A stretch of 64,000 nucleotides of DNA from Nostoc sp. CHAB 5844 (lineage in GTDB: Bacteria; Cyanobacteriota; Cyanobacteriia; Cyanobacteriales; Nostocaceae), in assembly GCF_020829595.1 (NCBI RefSeq), contig NZ_JAIVFW010000029.1:26603-90602 (forward strand), written 5' to 3'. The position numbers and the translations under genes are program-made. The notes below the pieces were generated by a model. It was not told where the DNA came from, did not search any database, and saw nothing but the letters and a program-made list of their open reading frames with translations. Each line of letters starts with the position of its first letter. The first letter of the stretch is position 1. Below, piece by piece: positions 49,775 through 58,860 of this stretch.

Positions 49775-50740
49775 ATGTCTTCCCCGATCCTTTGCCATTT
49801 ACCGCGCGTCACCATCGTTGGTGCTGGTAGAGTTGGTAGCACTCTCGCCCAACGTATTGCCGAGAAAAATTTAGCCGATGTGGTGTTACTCGATATCATT
49901 GAGGGTATGCCGCAAGGCTTGGCACTGGATTTAATGGAGGCTAGAGGAATTGAAATACATAACCGTCAGATTATCGGCACAAATAATTATGCTGATACTG
50001 CTGGTTCGGAAATTGTCGTGATTACCGCCGGACTTCCGCGTAAACCAGGGATGAGTCGAGATGATTTGCTGAGAACTAACGCCAAGATTGTAGTTGAAGC
50101 AGCGAAGGGTGCGATCGCACATTCTCCCAATGCTATTTTTATTGTCGTCACCAACCCTTTAGATGTGATGACATATTTAGCTTGGGAAGCCACAGGTTTA
50201 TCACGCGATCGCATCATGGGTATGGCTGGCGTATTAGATTCAGCCCGCTTTGAAACTTTCATCGCTTTAGAATTGGGAGTTTTACCTGCGGATGTGAAAG
50301 CGATGGTATTAGGTAGCCACGGTGATTTGATGGTTCCGTTATCACGTTATGCGACAGTTAACGGCATTCCCATCACTGAATTGTTAGATGCAGCGACAAT
50401 TGATCGCTTAGTAGAAAGAACCCGCAACGGTGGCGCAGAAATTGTCGAATTAATACAGACAGGTGGTGCATTTTTTGCCCCTGCATCTGCAACAAGTGTC
50501 ATGGTGGAATCAATATTATTAAATCAATCGCGGCTGTTACCAATCGCGGCTTATTTGCAAGGTGAATACGGTTTAAAAGATGTGGTAATTGGTGTGCCTT
50601 GTCGCTTAGGTTGCGGTGGAATTGAAAGTATTTTGGAATTAAATTTAAGTGATAATGAAAGAGAAGCATTGCATACTTCTGCTAAATCTGTGCGGAAAAA
50701 TATCGAGCGATCGCAAGAAATTTTAGCAGCGAAGTCATAA
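49775..50740 (+). CDS. mdh: malate dehydrogenase (LDH-like type)
   Basis: A 321-residue protein. NAD-binding loop VGAGRVGSTLAQ followed by LLDIIEGMPQG, where the Asp selects NAD over NADP. GLPRKPGMSRDDLL holds the substrate Arg (malate-type), VTNPLDVMTY and SHGDLMVPLSRYA hold the catalytic His. It interconverts malate and oxaloacetate. Start ATG 49775 is the first in frame. The downstream DUF433 gene is convergent. Confidence 0.94.
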   Translation: MSSPILCHLPRVTIVGAGRVGSTLAQRIAEKNLADVVLLDIIEGMPQGLALDLMEARGIEIHNRQIIGTNNYADTAGSEIVVITAGLPRKPGMSRDDLLRTNAKIVVEAAKGAIAHSPNAIFIVVTNPLDVMTYLAWEATGLSRDRIMGMAGVLDSARFETFIALELGVLPADVKAMVLGSHGDLMVPLSRYATVNGIPITELLDAATIDRLVERTRNGGAEIVELIQTGGAFFAPASATSVMVESILLNQSRLLPIAAYLQGEYGLKDVVIGVPCRLGCGGIESILELNLSDNEREALHTSAKSVRKNIERSQEILAAKS

Positions 50741-50761
50741 TAGCGATCGCGTATTGCAGTT

Positions 50762-50986
50762 TCACAACGATACTACAAATAACTTTTTTTCACGCTCAGC
50801 AGCAAAAGCAAGACAGGCTTTAATATCCTCAGATGTCAATTCTGAAAAATCTTCTAAAATTTCTGCTTTTGTCATTCCCCCTGCAAGATATTCTAAAATA
50901 TCGTATACAGTGATACGCATTCCGCGAATACAGGGTTTACCACTGCGCTTTCCAGGTTCAATCGTAATAATCTCTTGGTAGTCCAT
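50762..50986 (-). CDS. DUF433 family antitoxin-like protein
   Basis: A 74-residue protein with the complete DUF433 pattern: GKRSGKPCIRGMRITVYDIL, then EYLAGGMTKAEILEDF and LTSEDIKACLAFAAEREKK. DUF433 proteins have a helix-turn-helix and are often encoded with DUF5615 PIN-like toxins. No toxin gene follows before mdh, so it is a lone copy. Confidence 0.82.
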   Translation of the reverse strand: MDYQEIITIEPGKRSGKPCIRGMRITVYDILEYLAGGMTKAEILEDFSELTSEDIKACLAFAAEREKKLFVVSL

Positions 50987-51308
50987 AATTTAGTCCTATT
51001 TCCTAGAAAGAACAATTTAAACTCAATCTTATTTCATAATTTTATCTAATAAAGAAAACAGATCCAATTGTGATTGTAAGAAATTTTAGCCGCAAAATTA
51101 TAATTTAGCTTCATCTTTCTTAGCGGAATATTAGTAACGAAGAAATTTTCAAGAACTAGATTTTAATAAATGTAATTTAATTGACATATATAAAGACGAC
51201 ACTGTACTCATAGTGTCGTTTTTGATATTGGCTATTTTTCTGAAATGTTCAGCAATTACGCGGTTATTTTTTGTTTTCGGAATAACTTAAAAAGAAACAG
51301 TCGCTACG
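50987..51308. terminator. 322-bp spacer containing a hairpin with T tract
   Basis: ACGACACT (51196-51203) pairs with AGTGTCGT (51212-51219), followed by TTTTT. It reads as a plus-strand terminator though no plus-strand gene ends within 450 bases upstream, so a small unannotated transcript may end here (TTGACA at 51181 is too near to be its promoter). The rest has no gene. Confidence 0.55.
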
Positions 51309-51995
51309 ATGTTTTTGCCAAGAAAAATACTCAATATGCCAACTAAAAATATAGCTCAAACTAAAACTCGCCTCCTTTTAGCTTTGTGGGATTTAGGAGG
51401 ATCGCAGCAGGAAGTTAAGAAAGGCCAATTGACAAAGCGCATTGTCTCCAAAGGTAAAAAGGCAGCAGATTACCAGGGTGTGTTTGAAGAATTACGTAAA
51501 CAAGGAGCGATCGCAATTTCAAAAACTGGGTACTCTCTAGCATCTCCCAAGGGTTTGGAGGTACTTGGTGAGGGTTTGAGAAGTTCTGACTTTAGGTTTG
51601 ATGGAACTATTGTTGGCACTTGGGCTGCAAATGCACTAGTGAAGTGGATTAGTGGAATTAGCAGCACAGTTGTTAGTACATCTGCACCAATTAAAAGTAG
51701 TAAAAGTGCGATCGCTTCTTACGAAGAATTCAAATCATCTGTGTTAGAAGTTTATGACAAATTGAACTATGAATATAACTTCAATCATCTAGTACCAATT
51801 TATCGGATTAGAAGACAAATAGGCGATCGCTTAAGCCGTACAGAATTTAATGATTGGCTGCTAGAGTTGCAAGCTAACGATATTTTGCAACTACAAGGCG
51901 GAAGCGTAGAAGATAGCGCACCTGACAAAATAGAAGATTCCATCACCACCGTATTAGATGGATTACGCTGCTACGCCAAACTTTTGAAAGCATAA
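51309..51995 (+). CDS. winged-helix-like protein paired with predicted nuclease
   Basis: A 228-residue protein (219 if started at MPTKNI, 51336). Residues about 18-85 look like a winged helix (TRLLLALWDLGGSQQEVKKG, then YQGVFEELRKQGAIAISKTG). A Ser-rich linker follows, then a second helical domain (FKSSVLEVYDKLNYEYNFNH, LVPIYRIRRQIGDRLSRTEF) that could be another winged helix. No family name is recognised. The nuclease-like gene follows at 49 bases, same strand. Confidence 0.6.
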   Translation: MFLPRKILNMPTKNIAQTKTRLLLALWDLGGSQQEVKKGQLTKRIVSKGKKAADYQGVFEELRKQGAIAISKTGYSLASPKGLEVLGEGLRSSDFRFDGTIVGTWAANALVKWISGISSTVVSTSAPIKSSKSAIASYEEFKSSVLEVYDKLNYEYNFNHLVPIYRIRRQIGDRLSRTEFNDWLLELQANDILQLQGGSVEDSAPDKIEDSITTVLDGLRCYAKLLKA

Positions 51996-52043
51996 ACTTC
52001 TTTATACTCCTCACTAAATACACATTATTTCACTAGACTATGA

Positions 52044-53150
52044 TTGCTACCACATCTACCATTAGAGTTAGCAGCTAACTCTAACATTCAAGATAAAATA
52101 GGAAAATTTGTTAGTTTACAAAATTCCATAACTGTAACTGAAGAATCACAAGTATTAAGCGATCGCACCTTTGCCGAACGCAAACAGCAACTAGAAAAAT
52201 TAGAACCACCACTGCACCCAGAATTACAAGAATTGCAGAGTACGTTAGCTTCTATTGCAGTTACTAACCCAGCAGCTAAACATTTAGATGATGATATTAA
52301 AGTATTTTTAGGTTGGAGTAGTATCCAGAAGATTTATCAATCTGAGACAGATTTAGCATGGATTAATAATATTGCAGCGTTTGGTGATCGCAGCATAGAA
52401 CTTGATGAGAAAAAAAGTAACTATCAAGCTGGTACAGATTTTGAAAACATCACACGTCAGAGTCTAGAATTTTTAGAATTCAAGGTTGAAAGTGCTTACA
52501 AAGGTGGTGCAGGAGGCTTAGATTTATTTTGTTCCCAGCCTTATCCTCTAGTTTGTGAGTGTAAGGCAGGTAAACTTATTCCCAGCGGTACTGTTGAGGA
52601 ATTACTAAAGCTAGGTGGAATGCACTTAGGTACAACTCAAGTATTAAGTTCGGCTAAATTAATAATTGGCCCTGGTAAACCTTCATCAGATATATTGAAA
52701 GCTGCTAAAGAATGGAAAGTAAGTATTATTAACGCTATGACTTTACAAAAATTAGTTGAATTAAAAGCAAAATATCCGGGTGCTATAAATTTAGTCGAAC
52801 TACAGAAATATTTAGAACCTGGACAAATCGATTATAAAATTGAAGAATATATTGATAAAACTGAAAAACAGATTAACTTGAGATCGCATATTATCAAAGC
52901 AGTAAAAGAACTGTCGGTACAAGATGATGAAAATTCAACAGCTACACCTCAGAGTTTTATAGTAACAGAAATTCGCGTTCTCTATAATGCTAATGTCAAA
53001 CCTAACCCTAAACTAACTGATGAAATAGTTCATGATTTACTGATTGAACTTTCTTCACCATTAACAGGCTATTTAGGTAGAGAAAAAGGAACTGATTGGA
53101 GGAGCGATCGCTTTTACTTTCTACGAGACTTACAAATATACTCAAGATAG
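52044..53150 (+). CDS. predicted PD-(D/E)xK nuclease-fold protein
   Basis: A 368-residue protein starting from TTG 52044. The region GTDFENITRQSLEFLEF, GGAGGLDLFCSQPYPLVCEC and KAGK has the order Glu, Asp, then E-x-K expected of a PD-(D/E)xK nuclease (D in GLDLF, ECK). A helix (STLASIAVTNPAAKHLD) precedes it and a strand-helix region follows (SAKLIIGPGKPSSDILKAAK). Together with the winged-helix gene before it this looks like a DNA-recognising nuclease pair; whether defensive is unknown. TTG start and the overlapping ATG at 52040 make the N-terminus uncertain. Confidence 0.6.
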   Translation: MLPHLPLELAANSNIQDKIGKFVSLQNSITVTEESQVLSDRTFAERKQQLEKLEPPLHPELQELQSTLASIAVTNPAAKHLDDDIKVFLGWSSIQKIYQSETDLAWINNIAAFGDRSIELDEKKSNYQAGTDFENITRQSLEFLEFKVESAYKGGAGGLDLFCSQPYPLVCECKAGKLIPSGTVEELLKLGGMHLGTTQVLSSAKLIIGPGKPSSDILKAAKEWKVSIINAMTLQKLVELKAKYPGAINLVELQKYLEPGQIDYKIEEYIDKTEKQINLRSHIIKAVKELSVQDDENSTATPQSFIVTEIRVLYNANVKPNPKLTDEIVHDLLIELSSPLTGYLGREKGTDWRSDRFYFLRDLQIYSR

Positions 53151-53247
53151 CTAAGTCTTTATTTGTTATAACCTTTGCGTATCTTTTATTACTTCTAAAG
53201 TATATGAATGCGTGGACGTTAAGCGTCTCTTTTTTCAGACATTGTAT

Positions 53248-53609
53248 TTATCCCAATGTCAAAATACCAGCCTGATAATTAACCGCCAACGGCAGTATTT
53301 TTAACCACTCTGAACCTAACAAAACTTCTCGAATTTCATCTCCTGCATAAACAGGAATTACAAACTCCCGTCCATCTAATATCACCCTACCTAAATACCT
53401 ATCAAACATAATTTCTCCCTGTGCAGTTCGTAGATTGTCATCTCCTATATAATTCCAATCAAGCCCATCTAAATCTTGTTTGTTAATTGCCATAAAGCCT
53501 GTAAACCCAGTATCTAACATGGCATCCACAGGCAGATTTAACCCATCAGATGTAATTAAATCAATTTCAAAAAAAGCTGTCCTCTGCTACCAAACTTACC
53601 CAGTATCAT
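53248..53609 (-). pseudogene. clan AA aspartic protease-like gene, frameshifted in a homopolymer
   Basis: The ATG at 53609 overlaps the stop of the upstream gene (ATGA) and opens ILGKFGSRGQLF. At a run of seven T (A on the plus strand, about 53569-53575) the frame must shift to continue as EIDLITSDGLNLPVDAMLDT and then GFTGFMAINKQDLD. An eighth T would restore one protein of about 120 residues. The DTGFTG motif is the single catalytic Asp loop of retropepsin-like proteases that act as dimers. Downstream start GTG 53529 would give a 93-residue form. Confidence 0.7.
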
Positions 53610-53923
53610 ATTGTGCCAGTGGCTCCAGTCTCATTGAAGCAAAATACGCAGTGCATCGCATTTGGATATTTCTCAAGAGCTTTTTTATGGGCGATTTCTA
53701 TATCTTCATCAATGAAGTAATCACCACTATCTGGCTCTACAGCAACATACCAACCATAATTGTTTTCAATATATTCTGGGCGCACACGCTCAAATATTGC
53801 ACGACAGCGCTGATGAAAGGCTTCATTTTCTGCTTTGCGTCTTGCTAATTCTTCAGGTGATAAAGTTAGTTCTGGAAATATTCTGCCTCGGCGTGCAGGT
53901 TGTTTTGGGGTTGATTGAGTCAT
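53606..53923 (-). CDS. conserved small protein upstream of aspartic protease
   Basis: A 105-residue protein. The N-terminal third is basic and disordered (TQSTPKQPARRGRIFPELTL); the rest is compact: RPEYIENNYGWYVAVEPDSG, DYFIDEDIEIAHKKALEKYP, then HCVFCFNETGATGTI. Such proteins are commonly coupled to retropepsin-like protease genes in cyanobacteria, with overlapping stop and start as here. Function unknown. Confidence 0.62.
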   Translation of the reverse strand: MTQSTPKQPARRGRIFPELTLSPEELARRKAENEAFHQRCRAIFERVRPEYIENNYGWYVAVEPDSGDYFIDEDIEIAHKKALEKYPNAMHCVFCFNETGATGTI

Positions 53924-54147
53924 GATATTAACCTTAATTATTCTGATGATGGATTTATTTCATATTATAAAAAGACAACAGCGATCGCTCTTCCTCCTAA
54001 TTCCAGCTATTAAAACAACTCTGCGTTCTCTGCACTACGCACTGGCTCCTCTGTGGTTCGATAACAATAAAAAAAGAGGCAGTGGTATTAATTACCACCA
54101 CCTTTGATCAACACCAGTTTAATCTATCGTCACGACATTATTTATTA

Positions 54148-54456
54148 CTAACGGCCATATTCATCAGCAGGATCGCCGTAAGGATCTTGGTCTGCGGGAG
54201 CTAGGTTGCTGTACTCATCAGCAGGATCGCCGTAGGGATCTTGGCTGGCTGGGGTGACATCGCCGTAATACTGGCCAGCAGGGTCGCCGTAGGGATCTTG
54301 ACTAGCTGGAGTCAAATCGCCATAGCCTTGCTCTGCGGGGTCGCCGTAGGGATCTTCGCTGGCTGGACGTACCTCGCGGTCTGTATCTTGATCAAACTCG
54401 TTATTATTTGAGCCTGTGAAGAACTCTTTCGCTTTTTGAAAAAAGCCGTCTACCAT
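54148..54456 (-). CDS. tandem-repeat acidic protein (QDPYGDPA repeats)
   Basis: A 102-residue protein. After a helical N-terminus (VDGFFQKAKEFFTGSNNN) it consists of four to five copies of a roughly 17-20 residue unit with the core SQDPYGDPA followed by YGDLTPA. DNA copies differ at synonymous sites, so the repeat is maintained at protein level. It is acidic, with no membrane segment. The lipoprotein-like gene follows upstream on the same strand; both may act at the envelope. Confidence 0.7.
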   Translation of the reverse strand: MVDGFFQKAKEFFTGSNNNEFDQDTDREVRPASEDPYGDPAEQGYGDLTPASQDPYGDPAGQYYGDVTPASQDPYGDPADEYSNLAPADQDPYGDPADEYGR

Positions 54457-54489
54457 AATTTTTCTCCTTAATTTTTGTGCTAAAAAAAT

Positions 54490-54984
54490 TTAGTAAGCTG
54501 GCGCTTCTTGGGGAGCAATGTCTGTTAAATCACGACCTGTAGAACGCCCGTTGTAGCCTTGAAAATCTCGATACTGTTGTGCTTCCGACTCTGGAACTCG
54601 AATTCCTTCTTGTGGCGGTGTTACCCAGTTAGCCCGACCTTGGCTATCGCGGTAGTAAACACGCCCATTTTTAGATAAGTAATATTTACCATTTGGCCCT
54701 GCTCCTTGGGCATTTTTGCGCTGCTGATAAAGGTAATAAAGAGCCGCAGCACCTGCTAAAATTGCTACTTTTTGGCCAGTAGATAATCCTTTTCTGGCTT
54801 GGGGTTGGTTGGTAGCAGTGGGATAATTTACATTTCTACCAACTGTGTCGTCTACGAGTGGTGGAGGTGAGGCTGTACGGGAGCCATCGCCACAGCTACT
54901 TAAAAGAGGAACTGATAATAAAGCGGAAAGAAATACAGCCGCAGGTAAGGGAGCTTTTTTATGCTTTTGATATACCGTTTTCAT
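54490..54984 (-). CDS. putative lipoprotein with glycine-zipper-like segment
   Basis: A 164-residue protein. The basic N-terminus and hydrophobic core end in LLSSCGDGS, a lipobox with Cys at about residue 31. A second hydrophobic stretch (VAILAGAAALYYLYQQRK) follows. The C-terminal half contains GKYYLSKNGRVYYRDSQGRA and NWVTPPQEGIRVP. It is predicted to be a lipid-anchored envelope protein of unknown function, upstream of the repeat protein. Confidence 0.72.
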   Translation of the reverse strand: MKTVYQKHKKAPLPAAVFLSALLSVPLLSSCGDGSRTASPPPLVDDTVGRNVNYPTATNQPQARKGLSTGQKVAILAGAAALYYLYQQRKNAQGAGPNGKYYLSKNGRVYYRDSQGRANWVTPPQEGIRVPESEAQQYRDFQGYNGRSTGRDLTDIAPQEAPAY

Positions 54985-55481
54985 TTATTTCCTCATTACC
55001 CTGCATTTTATAAATGCTGTGTTATTTGGAATTTTGATTATTAAAATTATGAAGCAATAATTGCAGTATTTACTCCTGCCTTTGAGAGAAACTGCATTCA
55101 TTCTTTAGAAATATGCTATTAACTGAAACAAAACTATTTTGTGTATCTGCTGATGTAGATCTGCAAATACGCTGCTGGCTTATTCGTATAGCCTGATACA
55201 AATTTATATTGAGAGAATCCCTAAGATTTGCGTATAAAAGTTTCAGTAGTTAGCCAAAAAATTACTTTGCTTTACAATGAGGCGCGATCGCACAGCCATA
55301 ATTTCGTTCAATATCAGTAAATATAAAGTTAGCTTGTTCTAAAGTTTACAAAAATTTTATACTTAGTTACTGTGTAATTTCATTTACATAAATTAGTTTA
55401 TTTAATACTGTCGATTAACTCAACTTATACTTACTACACTGGTGATTATCCTTACCGATTATTAAATAAAAAAAATAACTT
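54985..55481. other. 497-bp AT-rich spacer
   Basis: One HIP1-type site lies at about 55286 and nothing else stands out. No open frame or clear hairpin. Promoters of the divergent flanking genes (lipoprotein and Nif11-like) should be here but no boxes are convincing. Confidence 0.5.
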
Positions 55482-56138
55482 ATGTATTATCACCTCTGGA
55501 ATTTCTTCTTGAAAGAAGATAGGTATTTCTATTGGAAAGCAAAAGTAAAGTTTACCAAAGGTTTTGACCATTTTACATGGCAGAAAATTAATGACTTATT
55601 ATTACTAGTAGAGCAGAACTTTTTCCTCAAAGCTCAACTAGCAAAAATTGACAACATTGAATCCTTTCTCAAAATAGCCAAAGAAAATGGTTATAACTTG
55701 ACAGCAGAAGCCTTTGCTTGGTTTGTTGTGACACGAAAACAGATTTGGGATCTGTTTGATATGGCGCAAACAACGCCATCTTTAAAAGAGAAATTGCTAT
55801 CCTCTAAAAATCCACAGCAGTTTATTGAAATAGCTGCCGCTCACCGCTATCAATTTTCTGTAGACGAGTTAGCTTGGCTATTAACTGAAGTTAAGTCATC
55901 CCCAGAATTAGTTTCTATTAATAATAGTGTTGGCGAGATTATCACAGTATCTAACTACGGCAGAATCGAAATAGGATATTGGATTTGGTTAGCAGAAGAC
56001 TGGGGAATTGTGCCACCGTTCTGTCATTTAAATAAGTCAGGCTATCTTGTCAGTCAAAATATTCGCAATCCATTTTTGCTTAACCAGTGCTTTTTACCCA
56101 AGAGTTACTTTAATCAACGATTGATGAGTGTGGTGTAA
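55482..56138 (+). CDS. Nif11-like domain protein
   Basis: A 218-residue protein. Two copies of a Nif11-type helical unit are recognisable: FLKAQLAKIDNIESFLKIAK, ENGYNLTAEAFAWF, and again LKEKLLSSKNPQQFIEIAAA, HRYQFSVDELAWLL. Nif11 units occur as leader regions of ribosomal peptide natural products or as stand-alone proteins in nitrogen-fixing cyanobacteria. The last 70 residues (IEIGYWIWLAEDWGIVPPFC) are unlike a typical core peptide and no maturation enzyme is adjacent. Confidence 0.6.
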   Translation: MYYHLWNFFLKEDRYFYWKAKVKFTKGFDHFTWQKINDLLLLVEQNFFLKAQLAKIDNIESFLKIAKENGYNLTAEAFAWFVVTRKQIWDLFDMAQTTPSLKEKLLSSKNPQQFIEIAAAHRYQFSVDELAWLLTEVKSSPELVSINNSVGEIITVSNYGRIEIGYWIWLAEDWGIVPPFCHLNKSGYLVSQNIRNPFLLNQCFLPKSYFNQRLMSVV

Positions 56139-56149
56139 TATTAATTCGT

Positions 56150-56216
56150 AATTCGTAATGACGCTCGTTCGCGCAGCGTCTCCCTTTGGGAGAAGACTCG
56201 CTAACGCTACGCTAAC
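56150..56216. repeat. dispersed GC-rich repeat
   Basis: GACGCTCGTTCGCGCAGCGT, then CTCCCTTTGGGAGAAGACTC and GCTAACGCTACGC is the type of repeat also inserted in cysS (36222-36260) as inverse CGGAGACGCTGCGCGAAC. It contains a local hairpin CTCCC/GGGAG. Confidence 0.6.
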
Positions 56217-56263
56217 GTAATTCGTAATTACAGTAAACTTTACGAAGAATTGTATTTTACAAA

Positions 56264-56311
56264 TAAAGCATCCTGAACATTGAAGTTATTACTTCGGATC
56301 AAGATGCTTTA
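56264..56311. terminator. bidirectional terminator between Nif11-like gene and pgi
   Basis: TAAAGCATC (56264-56272) pairs with GATGCTTTA (56303-56311), with TGA/TCA and inner GAAGT/ACTTC continuing the stem. The elements lie between two convergent genes. Confidence 0.7.
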
Positions 56312-56347
56312 CTGTAGATTGCAACTGATCGAAAAATCCAGAACAAA

Positions 56348-57934
56348 TCAGCTAAGAGAAACTTTCAAACTCTCAGGTTGGCCAAGATTACCTTGCAACA
56401 CTACACCTCGCTGGTTTGCGTGTAAGTGACGCAGAATCTTGTAAATGGCCTCCACTTCTTCAGCAGCGCCAACTTTCTCAGCGATTTCTTCCAAGGAAAG
56501 AGGTGTTTTTTCTGTTTGCAAAACAGCAACTACTTTAGTTTGCAAATCAAGAATAGCAGCGGCGGCTTTTTTACCTGCTTCTACCCCTGGTTGGTGATAG
56601 GCGTTAATGTTAACCAAGTTGCCATAGAAACCAACAGCACGGTCATACAAAGCAATTAAAGCGCCGACTGTGCGGGCATTAACTTGAGGGATAGTAATAG
56701 TAATTGAATCGCGGTGATTTTCATAAAGAGCTTTGCGAGTTCCTTGGAGGAAACCGGAGAGATAATCGCCAGATGTGACTCCAGGATCTATTTCTGGGGA
56801 TTGGCCATGACGATCTTCCAAAACTTCGATTAAAGTAGCAAAGAAGTTTGGTACACCATCACGCAACTGTTGGACGTAAGCGTGTTGATCGGTTGAGCCT
56901 TTGTTACCATAAACGGCAATACCTTGATGGACAACATTACCGTCTAAATCTTTCTCCTTACCCAAGGATTCCATTACTAGCTGTTGCAAATAGCGGCTGA
57001 ACAGTGCCAAGCTGTCCTTGTAAGGCAGAACAACCATATCTTTTTCGCCCTTACCTTTGCCAGCATGGTACCAAGACAACGCCAACAAAGCCGCAGGGTT
57101 CTTTTTGATATCTGGAATGCGGGTGGCATCATCCATTTCTTTTGCACCCTCTAGCATGGCGCGTATATCAATGCCTTGCAGGGCTGCTGGGACTAAACCC
57201 ACAGTCGACATTTCTGAGGTGCGGCCTCCCACCCAGTCATACATGGGAAATCTGGCTAACCAACCTTCAGACTGGGCAACTTTATCTAAATTACTCCCAG
57301 GACTAGTAATTGCTACAGCATATTGAGCAAAATCGAGATTGTTGCCGGCGTAGGCTTTTTTGACTTCAATCATGCCGTTGCGCGGTTCTGGTGTACCTCC
57401 AGATTTGGAGATTACCAAAACTAAGGTGCTGGCGAGATTGTTGCGTAACTGGTTAAGAATGCGGTCAATACCTGCGGGATCAGTATTGTCAATAAAATGA
57501 ATTTTTAAAGGAGGAAAATCGGCAGCGAGGGCTTCAGCGACAAATTCGGGGCCTAGGGCAGAACCACCAATACCAATAGAGATGATATCAGTGAAGCGAC
57601 TGGCTCGCGGCGGATGAATCGCGCCTGTTTGGATTTTTTCTGCAAAGGCTTCAATTTGTTCTAATGTTTGGACAATCTCTTGTGTCAGTTCTGGAGTGGG
57701 TGCTAAATCAGGGTTTCGCAACCAGTAATGTCCAACCATGCGGTTTTCGTCGGGATTCGCGATCGCACCCTTCTCTAATTGGTCCATATCCGCAAACGCC
57801 TTGTCAAGCTTCGGACGCAATGACTCTACGAAGGCATCATCAAAGTGCATCCGACTTACATCTAAGTACAGTCCTAATCCCTCGTGGAAATATAACCAAT
57901 CTTGGTATCTTTGCCAAAGTGCTATTGCATCCAT
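56348..57934 (-). CDS. pgi: glucose-6-phosphate isomerase
   Basis: A 528-residue protein. The SIS-fold signatures are present: [54 protein letters not shown], and [12 protein letters not shown]. It interconverts glucose-6-phosphate and fructose-6-phosphate in glycolysis and the oxidative pentose phosphate route. Length is normal for cyanobacterial Pgi; ATG 57934 is the first start. Confidence 0.96.
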   Translation of the reverse strand: MDAIALWQRYQDWLYFHEGLGLYLDVSRMHFDDAFVESLRPKLDKAFADMDQLEKGAIANPDENRMVGHYWLRNPDLAPTPELTQEIVQTLEQIEAFAEKIQTGAIHPPRASRFTDIISIGIGGSALGPEFVAEALAADFPPLKIHFIDNTDPAGIDRILNQLRNNLASTLVLVISKSGGTPEPRNGMIEVKKAYAGNNLDFAQYAVAITSPGSNLDKVAQSEGWLARFPMYDWVGGRTSEMSTVGLVPAALQGIDIRAMLEGAKEMDDATRIPDIKKNPAALLALSWYHAGKGKGEKDMVVLPYKDSLALFSRYLQQLVMESLGKEKDLDGNVVHQGIAVYGNKGSTDQHAYVQQLRDGVPNFFATLIEVLEDRHGQSPEIDPGVTSGDYLSGFLQGTRKALYENHRDSITITIPQVNARTVGALIALYDRAVGFYGNLVNINAYHQPGVEAGKKAAAAILDLQTKVVAVLQTEKTPLSLEEIAEKVGAAEEVEAIYKILRHLHANQRGVVLQGNLGQPESLKVSLS

Positions 57935-58039
57935 AGGGAAATCTCAAGTAAGTTGTTTTTCCATGACAAGTTTAATGTAAGGTCAGGTGCATCCCTGCCT
58001 AGCCTTATACAGTTTTAAGTGTTGGGCTAATCCCTTATC

Positions 58040-58297
58040 CTAAACATCTGGCATAGGTACGACCCGCAGAAACTTGACAATTTCCCCCCTAATTTCAATA
58101 CCAATTAAATATTCGTCTAGGGTAAAGCGATGAAAAATGCCCTCGCTGTCTAGCTGTCGCAGTTCGGGAAGACAATGCAGCTGCCACTTTTCCCCAAATT
58201 CAAAAAACACAAAGTCATACACCCGCTGATAAGCAGCAGGCTCTAAACTCTTCAGATCCATTAAAAAAGACCTGGCATAGCGCATTTCCACACTCAC
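58040..58297 (-). CDS. RelE-like toxin
   Basis: An 85-residue protein: VEMRYARSFLMDLKSLEPAA, then YQRVYDFVFFEF, LPELRQLDSEGIFHRFTLDE, YLIGIEIRGEIVKFLRVVPM. This strand order is that of the RelE/ParE fold in cyanobacterial form. It likely acts as an mRNA interferase. The small gene at 58464-58661 upstream on the same strand is a probable antitoxin, separated by a tandem repeat. Confidence 0.7.
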   Translation of the reverse strand: MSVEMRYARSFLMDLKSLEPAAYQRVYDFVFFEFGEKWQLHCLPELRQLDSEGIFHRFTLDEYLIGIEIRGEIVKFLRVVPMPDV

Positions 58298-58315
58298 TAG
58301 GCATCACCTCTATTA

Positions 58316-58345
58316 GGGACTAGGGACTAGGGACTAGGGACTAGG
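58316..58345. repeat. tandem heptamer (GGGACTA)n
   Basis: About four direct copies of GGGACTA lie between the toxin and antitoxin genes. A short tandem repeat within what should be one operon, so the pair may no longer be tightly coupled. Confidence 0.8.
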
Positions 58346-58463
58346 GTGTAAGGGTAGAAGAAATGATGATTCTTTTGTTGGTTTTATCACCATGATTCTT
58401 ATCAGCTATAAACTAGTCCCTAGCCTTTAGCCTCCAGCCTCTAATCCCTTTTTCATCGCTGCA

Positions 58464-58661
58464 TCAGTAAAACATTAAAATTTGTATCGCTTCTTCCTGA
58501 GTCAAGATATCCCAGGGTTGCTGCGATCGCTTGACTTTTTTGATGGCATTTAGCATATAAAAGTCACAATGTAAAGCGTGAACGTCATCCCAAACACTTT
58601 GGAGTTCTTCATCAGCTAACTGCTCGATTAAATGATGGATTCTTATACGCAGCAAGTTCAT
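58464..58661 (-). CDS. probable antitoxin of the RelE-like pair
   Basis: A 65-residue helical protein (LLRIRIHHLIEQLADEELQS, VWDDVHALHCDFYML, then QQPWDILTQEEAIQILMFY). The opening resembles short cyanobacterial antitoxins that precede RelE toxins. The 166-base gap with repeats to the toxin gene is unusual for a toxin-antitoxin operon. Confidence 0.5.
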   Translation of the reverse strand: MNLLRIRIHHLIEQLADEELQSVWDDVHALHCDFYMLNAIKKVKRSQQPWDILTQEEAIQILMFY

Positions 58662-58753
58662 ATATCAATAAACTATGTTCCAAAAGTCAAGGCTATTGTT
58701 CCCAAAAATTGGCAATGGTGAACGGTAAAATGTACTATCTTGTGGACAAGTAT

Positions 58754-58790
58754 GAAGTGTGAAGTGTGAAGTGTGAAGTGTGAAGTGTGA
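58754..58790. repeat. tandem heptamer (GAAGTGT)n
   Basis: Five direct copies of GAAGTGT lie in the spacer upstream of the ABC permease gene. A similar unit occurs in other spacers (38.6 kb, 39.1 kb, 47.3 kb). Confidence 0.85.
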
Positions 58791-58860
58791 AATTTTATCC
58801 TTGATGCTTCTATTTCCTGTCGTTTGACCAATGACTATTGACCAATGACTATTGACTAAT

